Origin: an uncultured Alphaproteobacteria bacterium
Lineage (GTDB): Bacteria > Pseudomonadota > Alphaproteobacteria > Rhodobacterales > Rhodobacteraceae
Reading direction: 5' to 3'
Assembly (NCBI GenBank): GCA_929200295.1
Contig: CAKMZE010000023.1
Coordinates: forward strand, 6,592-19,521
Length of the DNA: 12,930 nucleotides
Shown here: in pieces, positions 7,207 to 12,930 of the stretch
Numbering within the stretch: the stretch's first letter is position 1
Layout: each line of letters starts with the position of its first letter
The notes under the pieces: generated by a model
The model's input: only the letters and a program-made list of their open reading frames with translations
The model's database searches: none
Told to the model about the DNA's origin: nothing
Position numbers and translations under genes: made by a program

Positions 7207-8634
7207 TTAGCCCCCCATCCGGGATTCAAGACGGTTGACCATGGCGGCTGGAACTTCATCTTCCTCTAGCTGCGAGAGAAGACGGGTTTTAACATCGTCC
7301 GGCATACGGCCATCTGTCACAAAGGCGATAAGTTTTGCGCGCCGTTCCGCATCAAGGGTGATCATTTCGGGCGCTTGCAATGGTGCATCAGCCTGCGCGG
7401 GACGAATAGGGTTGATCTTAATCCCAGCGCCTAAAAGAGGGGATCTTTCCGCGACGATCCACTGGTCGGCAAGACCACGCGTCCCGATAATGACATCATC
7501 CCCTTGCCGCCGGTCATCCTCGCCCAAAACGAGCAGCTGATTGTCAGATGAAACAGCCGTGGCAGGGACAAGAGCAACGCGCTGCAAAATTGGCTCGGAC
7601 ACTGCAATGGTGACAAAGTCGCCTGGGCGGAAACCCGGCGCATTGTTCAACGTCGCAAAAAGCAAACGTCCAGTTTGCCCCTCGCCCACCACAGCGCTTT
7701 CGCGGGTGATTGTGCCTGTGGTGATCAGGTTCACGCTTGCCACGTCTAATGTCACCTCAACGGCTGCATCCTTAAGCTGGCCATCAGCATCCAAAAGCCG
7801 GGCATATTGTGATGTGGACACACGAAATGACACCTCGAGCGCGGTTGGATCGACCAGCTGCGCAAAGCGTTCATTGGGTGTGATCCGCCCGCCATTGCTG
7901 ATAGATACACCCGCCAGAACCCCGTCAAAGGCTGCAAATACTGTTGTCTCAGCAAGGTTTCGTTTTGCCTCATCCACCGAGATTTGCGCGCGCGCAAGGC
8001 GCGTCTTGGTTTGATCTACACGGGCCTCTGCCTGCGCAAGCGCTTGCCTGCGTGCCAAGACAGATGCGCCAGCGCTCGATACCGCAAGCTCGGCATTTTC
8101 AATCGCAGCGGTTGTCCCAACTCCGCGCGCGGCGAGATCTTTTGCCCGGTCAAGCGCTGCTTGACGCAGCACCACCTGATTTTCAGCAGCGCTCAGCTCG
8201 TCTTGGACCAGCGCAAGGCCACGGGTGGCATCACGTTGTTCTGCATTTGCGTCTTGCAGATCTGCATCGGCGCGATCTGCGGCGGCTTGCGCCTCAGCGG
8301 GATCAATTTTGAGCAAGACTTGCCCTGTGCTGACGACACCACCTTCGGTCAGAACAGGATTGGTCCAAAGCACATTGCCACCAATGGGGCTGCGCAAATC
8401 CAATGTGCGCTGGCTGCGCAGCTCTCCGAATGCTGTTAATTTTGGGGACAGCGTTTGTGGCGTGACCTGAGTAACATTTGCTGCAATCACACGTTCGCGC
8501 TGCGGGAACCCGCGCGGTTCTTGTGCCATGCGCTCTGCAACAGCGCCGCGCACCATCGTGACGGCATAGCCCAATAACGCGAGTGTCAACGTAATGAGAA
8601 AGAGACCAACAAGGCTGCGTCGTAAAAACCGCAT
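7207..8634 (-). CDS. RND efflux membrane-fusion (periplasmic adaptor) protein, HlyD/AcrA type
   Basis: This is a 475-residue adaptor using the ATG at 8634. It has an N-terminal membrane anchor (MRFLRRSLVGLFLITLTLAL, to about 29), then a periplasmic body. The body consists of a first lipoyl half (about 75-112, RSPIGGNVL ... VLLKIDP), a long Ala/Gln-rich coiled-coil hairpin (about 113-230), a second lipoyl half (about 231-262, TVFAAFDGVLAGVSISNGGR) and a beta-barrel (about 263-345, with GFRPGDFVTI). A C-terminal extension (about 411-475) is charged and helical and lies beyond the usual family end near 400. It would bridge the RND permease, 3 nt downstream, to an outer-membrane channel. The ATG at 8667 would add 11 residues, but it has no Shine-Dalgarno and may lie upstream of the transcription start. 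The ATG at 8634 has GGGAG 10 nt upstream and matches the start I recall for Roseobacter homologues. Confidence 0.88.
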   Translation of the reverse strand: MRFLRRSLVGLFLITLTLALLGYAVTMVRGAVAERMAQEPRGFPQRERVIAANVTQVTPQTLSPKLTAFGELRSQRTLDLRSPIGGNVLWTNPVLTEGGVVSTGQVLLKIDPAEAQAAADRADADLQDANAEQRDATRGLALVQDELSAAENQVVLRQAALDRAKDLAARGVGTTAAIENAELAVSSAGASVLARRQALAQAEARVDQTKTRLARAQISVDEAKRNLAETTVFAAFDGVLAGVSISNGGRITPNERFAQLVDPTALEVSFRVSTSQYARLLDADGQLKDAAVEVTLDVASVNLITTGTITRESAVVGEGQTGRLLFATLNNAPGFRPGDFVTIAVSEPILQRVALVPATAVSSDNQLLVLGEDDRRQGDDVIIGTRGLADQWIVAERSPLLGAGIKINPIRPAQADAPLQAPEMITLDAERRAKLIAFVTDGRMPDDVKTRLLSQLEEDEVPAAMVNRLESRMGG

Positions 8635-8658
8635 AAAAATAAAGCTCCCGATCTTTTT

Positions 8659-8690
8659 ACTATACATAGGGCTTTCGCGCCTACCGTCAA
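8659..8690 (-). promoter_or_regulatory. Possible promoter for the MFP-RND pair
   Basis: On the minus strand a good -10 hexamer, TATAGT (8664-8659), follows TTGACG (8690-8685), a five-of-six match to a -35. The spacer is 20 nt, longer than the usual 16-18, so the pairing is doubtful. If TATAGT is used, transcription would begin near 8652 and only the ATG at 8634 would lie on the message. This would give the efflux pair its own transcription independent of moaB. Confidence 0.25.
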
Positions 8691-8711
8691 AAAAGACAAG
8701 CTTCGCGTCTA
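8689..8711 (-). terminator. Weak candidate terminator at the end of moaB
   Basis: On the minus strand AGAC (8710-8707), starting inside the moaB TAG codon, can pair with GTCT (8697-8694), with one further G-U pair. A run of T residues (8693-8689) follows. The stem is only 4-5 bp, so termination would be partial at best. It would partly separate the UDG-like/moaB message from the efflux pair downstream. Confidence 0.25.
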
Positions 8712-9251
8712 CTTGCGTCTTTGATGTTCATCCAATCGCGGAAGAATTTCAACGAAATTGCAGGGCCTGTGCCGGTAATCCAGCTGTTTGCCCAAAATTT
8801 CATCCCATGCGTCTTTGCAGGCACCTGGGCTGCCGGGCAGGGCAAAGAGGTAAGTGCCATTGCACACGCCCCCTGTGGCGCGGCTTTGCACGGCTGAGGG
8901 GCCGATTTTTTGCATGCTTACGATGGTAAAAACGGTGCCAAAGGCGTCGATTTCTTTTTCATAGACGTCGCGATGTGCTTCAACCGTCACGTCGCGCCCC
9001 GTTAGACCAGTTCCGCCAGTTGAGATCACGACATCAATCTCGGGGTCATCGCACCATTCGCGTAATTGCGCAGCGATTCTGCTGCGTTCATCGGGCAGGA
9101 TCATGCGGGCTGCGATCTCGTGGCCTGCCGTTTCAATGCGTGCGACAAGCGTATCGCCAGATTTATCGTCGGATAGCGTCCGCGTGTCCGAGACCGTCAA
9201 TACGGCGATGCGGACAGGCAGAAAATCCGCGTTTTCGTCGATCCGGCTCAT
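8709..9251 (-). CDS. moaB: Molybdenum cofactor biosynthesis protein B (MoaB/MogA fold)
   Basis: This 180-residue cytoplasmic protein has the MoCF-binding fold. The sequence shows VLTVSDTR (18-24), the molybdopterin-binding STGGTGLTGRD (77-87), KIGPSAVQSRATGG (115-128) and ALPGSPGACKDAWDEIL (137-153), all hallmarks of MoaB. In the family this domain binds molybdopterin. MogA/MoaB-type proteins adenylylate it before molybdate insertion, although the role of E. coli MoaB itself is not settled. The ATG overlaps the stop of the upstream UDG-like gene in an ATGA, so the two are translationally coupled. The C-terminus (RLDEHQRRK) is short and basic. No other cofactor-synthesis gene is nearby, so the linkage to a UDG-like protein looks like an operon of convenience. 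Length and motifs are complete, with no sign of decay. Confidence 0.92.
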   Translation of the reverse strand: MSRIDENADFLPVRIAVLTVSDTRTLSDDKSGDTLVARIETAGHEIAARMILPDERSRIAAQLREWCDDPEIDVVISTGGTGLTGRDVTVEAHRDVYEKEIDAFGTVFTIVSMQKIGPSAVQSRATGGVCNGTYLFALPGSPGACKDAWDEILGKQLDYRHRPCNFVEILPRLDEHQRRK

Positions 9252-10042
9252 GCCATGTCTTTCAATTTTGCTTGGAGCGACAAAAGATCAGCCCAGGCTT
9301 CGCGTTTGGCAAGTGGGGTTTTGATCAAATGGCTCGGGGGGAACATTGGCAATGTGGCGCAGCCTGCGATCTCTGACCAAAGCCCGCGCCGTTTCGTAAG
9401 ACCACCCTGCCCACCGAGCATTTGCAAACCTGCATGCCCCATCACAATGCAGACCCGTGGTTTAACCAGCGCGATATGGCGCTGCAAAAACGGGGTAAGC
9501 ATCGCGGCGTCTTTGGGTGAAAGCGGTGCATCATGCGGTGTGCGCCATGGCACAGGTGCAGCACAATAAACGGCTGTGGCGGGGGCTTTGCTGGTGCGCG
9601 CGAGACCGATTGCCGCCAGCATCTTATCAAGAAGAACGCCCTCCTCACCAACAAAGGGCGCGCCCGCGCGATCTTCGGCACGGTTTGGCGTATCGCTCAG
9701 GATCATGACATGTGCACCAGGTGCACCGGACGCAAACACAAGCCCACGCGCGCCTTTTTGCAAGGCGCAATGGGGAAAGGCATTTAACGCAGCTTTTAGG
9801 CCCGCAATATCCCCAGCGGCATCGGCCATCTCTTTGGCAACGGCAACAGGGTCAATGCCTGGCGTGACATGTGGTTGTGGCGCCTCGGGTGCTGTCGCGG
9901 GTTTTTCTGGTGCAGGTTTTGGGGCCTGTGCCGCCAGCGCATAGCGATCAACGGGTGCATCCTGAATGGCATCAACGGCCCCCAATTCCAGGTGCCATTC
10001 TAGCAGCGCCAGATCATCCCAATATGTCTCAGACGATTCCAT
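9248..10042 (-). CDS. Uracil-DNA glycosylase superfamily protein with diverged catalytic motifs
   Basis: This 264-residue protein aligns along its length with the alphaproteobacterial family 4-like UDG. The helical start ESSETYWDDLALLEWHLELG (2-21) is followed by a Pro/Ala-rich linker (about 40-62) and the glycosylase fold from about 85. KGARGLVFASG (96-106), DRAGAPFVGEEGVLLDKMLA (124-143) and AKREAWADLLSLQAKL (245-260) identify the family. The diagnostic motifs are altered. Motif A, usually GEAPG, is SDTPN (116-120). The TN of the VYITN strand is lost (VYCAA, 158-162). The usual HPxxLL motif B is FPPSHLI (234-240), with the His replaced by Pro. The four Fe-S cysteines of thermophile family 4 enzymes are absent, as I recall for alphaproteobacterial members generally. 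Glycosylase activity is therefore doubtful. It could be a divergent enzyme, a DNA-binding relic or a regulatory homologue. It heads the minus-strand run and overlaps moaB by 4 nt; its own Shine-Dalgarno is weak. Confidence 0.75.
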   Translation of the reverse strand: MESSETYWDDLALLEWHLELGAVDAIQDAPVDRYALAAQAPKPAPEKPATAPEAPQPHVTPGIDPVAVAKEMADAAGDIAGLKAALNAFPHCALQKGARGLVFASGAPGAHVMILSDTPNRAEDRAGAPFVGEEGVLLDKMLAAIGLARTSKAPATAVYCAAPVPWRTPHDAPLSPKDAAMLTPFLQRHIALVKPRVCIVMGHAGLQMLGGQGGLTKRRGLWSEIAGCATLPMFPPSHLIKTPLAKREAWADLLSLQAKLKDMA

Positions 10043-10101
10043 AACCAGAGCTTACGCTGGATCACATAAAAGTGCACCGTCAAAACCATGCCCACATACC
10101 A

Positions 10102-10130
10102 TTGTCGCGGCGTCCAAGTTTGCGTATAGA
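10102..10130 (+). promoter_or_regulatory. Probable sigma70-type promoter of the pyrB operon
   Basis: TTGTCG (10102-10107) and TATAGA (10125-10130) are separated by exactly 17 nt and match the -35 and -10 consensus at four and five positions. Transcription would start near 10137, giving a very short leader of about 20 nt. A GAGGTGA Shine-Dalgarno (10147-10153) lies in that leader just before the pyrB ATG. There is no room for a UTP-sensing attenuator or leader peptide between this promoter and pyrB. Confidence 0.6.
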
Positions 10131-10156
10131 GATTTGCAGCGTTTATGAGGTGACAC

Positions 10157-11116
10157 ATGACATTCCGCGCCCGCCACTTGCTAGGTATCGAACATTTGGC
10201 CCCGGATGAGATCACGACCCTGCTTGATCTGGCAGATCAATATGCCAATCACCCCAATGATCCGCGCGCACGCGATGTGCTGACGGGGATGACCCAGATC
10301 AACATGTTCTTTGAAAACTCGACCCGGACCCAGGCCAGCTTTGAAATTGCAGGCAAGCGTTTGGGTGCAGATGTGATGAATATGGCGATGCAGGCCTCAT
10401 CCGTAAAAAAGGGTGAGACACTGATTGATACGGCTTTGACGCTCAATGCGATGCATCCTGATCTTTTGGTGGTGCGGCATCAAAACTCTGGCGCGGTCGA
10501 TCTTTTGGCGCAAAAGGTCAATTGCGCGGTGCTTAACGCAGGTGATGGCCGTCACGAGCACCCAACCCAAGCCTTGCTAGATGCGCTCACGATCCGCCGG
10601 GCAAAGGGGCGTTTGCACAGGCTCTCGGTGGCGATTTGTGGCGATATCGCACATTCGCGCGTGGCCCGGTCCAATATCATGCTTTTGGGCAAGATGGAGA
10701 ACCGCATCCGTCTGATTGCCCCACCCACATTAATGCCTACGGGCGTCGCCGATTTCGGTTGCGAGGTCTATGATACAATGGAAGAGGGTCTCAAGGACGT
10801 TGATGTCGTCATGATGCTTCGCTTGCAAAAGGAACGGATGGATGGCGGGTTTATTCCGTCTGAGCGAGAGTATTTCCACCGCTATGGGTTGGATGCGACA
10901 AAGCTCGCTTGCGCCAAAGACGATGCCATCGTGATGCACCCCGGCCCCATGAACCGCGGGGTTGAGATCGACGGGACGATTGCGGATGACATCAACCGCT
11001 CGGTCATCCAAACCCAAGTTGAAATGGGCGTAGCCGTGCGCATGGCCGCCATGGACCTGCTCGCCCGTAACCTGCGTGCCGAACGGGCGGGGCAAGTGGC
11101 AGAGGCGCTTGTATGA
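10157..11116 (+). CDS. pyrB: Aspartate carbamoyltransferase catalytic subunit
   Basis: This enzyme joins carbamoyl phosphate and L-aspartate to N-carbamoyl-L-aspartate, the committed step of UMP synthesis, in the cytoplasm. The 319 residues carry every family motif: the carbamoyl-phosphate loop FFENSTRTQASFE (51-63), the 80s loop SSVKKGETL (81-89, contributed to the neighbouring subunit's site), VVRHQNSGA (105-113), HPTQALLDAL (135-144), CGDIAHSRVARS (161-172), and HPGPMNRG (261-268). Length fits the roughly 305-335 expected. No pyrI regulatory-chain gene follows; a PyrC-like protein without active-site ligands lies two genes downstream. That is the arrangement of class A transcarbamoylase, a PyrB/PyrC' dodecamer in Pseudomonas. 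The start is supported by GAGGTGA, and the stop overlaps the next gene by ATGA. Confidence 0.97.
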   Translation: MTFRARHLLGIEHLAPDEITTLLDLADQYANHPNDPRARDVLTGMTQINMFFENSTRTQASFEIAGKRLGADVMNMAMQASSVKKGETLIDTALTLNAMHPDLLVVRHQNSGAVDLLAQKVNCAVLNAGDGRHEHPTQALLDALTIRRAKGRLHRLSVAICGDIAHSRVARSNIMLLGKMENRIRLIAPPTLMPTGVADFGCEVYDTMEEGLKDVDVVMMLRLQKERMDGGFIPSEREYFHRYGLDATKLACAKDDAIVMHPGPMNRGVEIDGTIADDINRSVIQTQVEMGVAVRMAAMDLLARNLRAERAGQVAEALV

Positions 11117-12108
11117 GCGAATTTGGCAAACTGAAGCAAATTAAAGATATCAAATCGAAATGGCGTACTGAAGCGCAGCACTTTAGCCCTTGGCTAGCGG
11201 AACCAGAAAACCTGGAACTCCTCGGAGAAACGCTTGGGTTCGGTGGTGACTGGCTAGAGCATGTTGGCAGTGAGGTACGCGTCGGTGAATTTCGCGCCGA
11301 TATATTATGCAAAGATACGTCATCTGAAAACGGTTTTGTCATTATTGAAAATCAATTTGGCAAAACGGATCATGACCATCTGGGAAAACTGCTCACTTAC
11401 GCAGCAGGGCATGATGCAAAGACGATCATTTGGATCGCGGAGCGTATTCGTGATGAACATCGTGCGGCGATTGATCTCTTGAACACATCAACGCATGAGG
11501 ATTTCCAGTTTTTTGCGCTTGAAATCGAACTCTGGCAAATTGCAGACAGCCCTATTGCCCCGCGTTTTAATGTCGTTGCCAAACCAAACGATTGGGTGCG
11601 GCATTCGGTTCAAACATCGCGTGCGCGCGATGTGAATGATTTAACGGATCTGAAAAAACAGTACATTCGTTATTGGACCGCCTTTAAGGAGGTTTTGGAA
11701 GAGCGCAGCGATATTCGCGCCCAAAAAGCGGGGCCAAGACAATGGATATATATGCCAATTGGGCGCACAAATTTTACACTTACTGCGAACGTCAATTCGC
11801 GTGAGAAATGGGTTCAAGCACAGTTCGAGCTACATCAAGATACGGCACCTGCATATTTTGCGCTGTTACAAAAAGATCAAGCAGAGATTGATGATGCCTG
11901 CCCATTTTCCCTTTCTTGGGAACCTTTGCCAAACCGTAAAGGCGCGCGCATCGCAACCCGGCTTGATAACGCTGATCCGACTGACGAAGCAGACTGGCAA
12001 CGGCAGCATGAATGGCTTGTTGAACGCTTAAATACATTACGCGAGATATTCAGGGAACGTGCCTTGGCGCTCGATCTTGATGATCTTGATGAAGATGAGC
12101 CATCATGA
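11113..12108 (+). CDS. DUF4268 protein with an N-terminal PD-(D/E)XK nuclease-like domain
   Basis: This 331-residue protein looks bipartite. Residues about 25-165 resemble a PD-(D/E)XK nuclease-like domain: E54/R56, then FRADILC with D63, then VIIENQFGKTDHDHLGKLLT (77-96) with E79 and Q81 in the E-x-Q form of the motif. The C-terminal part (about 180-315) carries YIRYWTAFKEVLEE (184-197), IGRTNFTLTANVNSREKW (216-233) and the helical end typical of DUF4268 as I recall it. Solitary proteins of this kind occur patchily in bacteria and a role in defence or DNA handling is suspected; nothing here proves it. The last residues are very acidic (DLDDLDEDEP). The gene lies between pyrB and the next gene with a 4-nt ATGA overlap at each end. 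Two sampled 60-nt stretches hold 25 and 23 G/C (11281-11340, 11641-11700), against 35 at 10621-10680 in pyrB, suggesting acquisition by transfer. It has no promoter of its own that I can see. Confidence 0.8.
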   Translation: MSEFGKLKQIKDIKSKWRTEAQHFSPWLAEPENLELLGETLGFGGDWLEHVGSEVRVGEFRADILCKDTSSENGFVIIENQFGKTDHDHLGKLLTYAAGHDAKTIIWIAERIRDEHRAAIDLLNTSTHEDFQFFALEIELWQIADSPIAPRFNVVAKPNDWVRHSVQTSRARDVNDLTDLKKQYIRYWTAFKEVLEERSDIRAQKAGPRQWIYMPIGRTNFTLTANVNSREKWVQAQFELHQDTAPAYFALLQKDQAEIDDACPFSLSWEPLPNRKGARIATRLDNADPTDEADWQRQHEWLVERLNTLREIFRERALALDLDDLDEDEPS

Positions 12109-12620
12109 CCCACATCCCCGCACATGATCACGGCGCGCTTTATGTGTTCTCGGTGGATGGTGAAGCCCCTGCTGGCTTGACCGATAAAGCAGATGCGGCG
12201 CTTATGGCGCTTTTGGGAAACGTGCTGCTCAATACAGATTATGTTGATGTGATCACCCCGGACATGCTGGCAGACATGCCGCTGTCAGAGCTGATCCAAA
12301 CGGGCTACGACCTGCCCATCGACACCGAAACGGCAGGCATGTTGCAGGCTGTGACAGGCCCCGTGGTCTTGGTCATGTCTGCGGCCTTTGGTGGGCAGGA
12401 GACCACGCTGACCCTGTCGCACGCAACGTTGATCACGACACTCCGCGAGGCTGCGCATGAAACCGTTCCGCGTGCTTTGCATGCGCAGTCTGCAAAGGGC
12501 GCCATCGCATCTACCACACGCTCTGCGAAATCAGATGCGCGTATCGGCGGGATGGTGGCAACAGTTGCGCTGCTCTTGATGTTTTTGCTGGTCGGCGTAA
12601 TGGTTTGGATCGGTGGATAA
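12105..12620 (+). CDS. Hypothetical protein with a C-terminal transmembrane anchor, between pyrB and the pyrC-like gene
   Basis: This 171-residue protein has no function I recognise. Residues 1-125 look like a soluble cytoplasmic domain (ALYVFSVDGEAPAGLTDKAD at 11-30, VLLNTDYVDVITPDML at 40-55), followed by a polar, Ala/Ser/Thr/Lys-rich linker (about 126-146). One hydrophobic helix follows (GGMVATVALLLMFLLVGVMV, about 148-167), ending two or three residues from the C-terminus, so the protein is probably tail-anchored with its bulk in the cytoplasm. It overlaps the nuclease-like gene by ATGA and is followed 47 nt later by the pyrC-like gene. I recall a similar small open frame between pyrB and pyrC in other Rhodobacteraceae, which would make it an ancestral part of the operon. 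An accessory to pyrimidine synthesis is possible but unproven. Confidence 0.75.
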   Translation: MTHIPAHDHGALYVFSVDGEAPAGLTDKADAALMALLGNVLLNTDYVDVITPDMLADMPLSELIQTGYDLPIDTETAGMLQAVTGPVVLVMSAAFGGQETTLTLSHATLITTLREAAHETVPRALHAQSAKGAIASTTRSAKSDARIGGMVATVALLLMFLLVGVMVWIGG

Positions 12621-12667
12621 GGGACGGGTGGCAAACAGATGACCCAAAATATGCAAAAGGGCGCGAT

Positions 12668-12930
12668 ATGACAGCGACGTTATTCACCAATGCAAGATTG
12701 ATTGATCCGGTGGCCTTAACCGATAGCATTGGTGCGCTGCGCGTCGAAAATGGCCAAATTGCCGAGATCTATGAGGCAAGCACGCCAGATGCCACAGGCT
12801 GTGCTATCGTCGATTGTGCAGGTCAATGTCTGGCCCCTGGCATTGTTGATATCGGGGTGAAAGTCTCAGAGCCGGGTGAGCGCCACAAAGAAAGCTATCG
12901 CTCTGCCGGGCGCGCTGCACTGGCCACAGC
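12668..12930 (+). CDS. pyrC: Dihydroorotase-like protein lacking the HxH metal site (PyrC'/PyrX type), partial
   Basis: The first 87 residues are present and the gene continues past the right edge. The start reads MTATLFTNARLIDP, and residues 55-75 (LAPGIVDIGV, then SEPGERHKES) match the amidohydrolase segment of class I dihydroorotase, normally DxHxHxREPGxEHKE. Here both zinc-binding histidines and the substrate arginine are missing: G63, K65 and S67 occupy their places. The protein should therefore be catalytically inactive. Family knowledge: in Pseudomonas an inactive PyrC' encoded with pyrB is needed to assemble active transcarbamoylase, and a separate active dihydroorotase is encoded elsewhere. 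The same is likely here. AAAAGGG (12655-12661) lies 6 nt before the ATG. The gene symbol is used for the family, not to claim activity. Confidence 0.88.
   Translation, partial: MTATLFTNARLIDPVALTDSIGALRVENGQIAEIYEASTPDATGCAIVDCAGQCLAPGIVDIGVKVSEPGERHKESYRSAGRAALAT

Noticed and set aside
7984..8439. Plus-strand open frames of 120-157 codons opposite the membrane-fusion gene
   Set aside because: Several overlap each other in different frames and lack ribosome binding sites, as expected opposite an Ala-rich coiled coil.
10055..10083. TTGACG on the minus strand (10083-10078) as a promoter for the UDG-like/moaB run
   Set aside because: No acceptable -10 lies 16-18 nt downstream; the sequence there is CCAGCG.
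11685..11692. Perfect TAAGGAGG inside the nuclease-like gene
   Set aside because: No in-frame ATG or GTG lies 5-9 nt downstream, so it is not an internal start; at most it could slow ribosomes.
1..12930. CRISPR array, tRNA or rRNA genes, insertion sequences, attachment sites
   Set aside because: No regularly spaced repeats, cloverleaf sequences, transposase motifs or flanking inverted repeats were seen on either strand.

Overview
The window looks like chromosomal DNA of an alphaproteobacterium of the Roseobacter/Rhodobacteraceae type. The coding sequence is moderately GC-rich and genes are packed with ATGA stop-start overlaps. The gene set also fits: a pyrB - small membrane protein - pyrC-like series, a Fe-S-lacking UDG-like protein overlapping moaB, and MLE-type epimerase/dehydratase paralogues next to a class III aminotransferase. 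The genus cannot be read from the sequence. No RNA gene, insertion sequence, CRISPR array or phage gene was seen.

Layout. (1) 1-176, minus: the first ~58 codons of an unrecognised gene. (2) 177-320: a divergent intergenic region with an imperfectly supported dyad. (3) 321-3804, plus: a tight catabolic-looking operon of two 368-residue enolase-superfamily enzymes (4-nt overlap) and a PLP class III aminotransferase (1-nt overlap). (4) 10042-3805, minus: a four-gene run of UDG-like protein, MoaB, membrane-fusion protein and RND permease. The RND stop codon directly abuts the aminotransferase stop codon. (5) 10043-10156: a divergent region with a good sigma70-type promoter facing right. (6) 10157-12930, plus: pyrB, a DUF4268-type nuclease-like gene, a C-terminally anchored small protein, and the start of a dihydroorotase-like gene that lacks the HxH metal site.

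How the genes work together. The left operon probably epimerises or dehydrates and then transaminates an amino-acid-like compound; proline or hydroxyproline betaines are a plausible but unproven class. The MFP and RND proteins would form the inner-membrane part of an efflux pump whose outer-membrane channel is encoded elsewhere. PyrB and the catalytically dead PyrC-like protein probably form the class A aspartate transcarbamoylase assembly known from Pseudomonas.

The most interesting points are four. A lower-GC, nuclease-like gene sits between two exact ATGA junctions inside the pyrimidine operon. The UDG homologue has lost all its diagnostic catalytic motifs. The efflux pair carries extra C-terminal segments on both partners. 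The two MLE paralogues plus aminotransferase form a pathway of unknown substrate.
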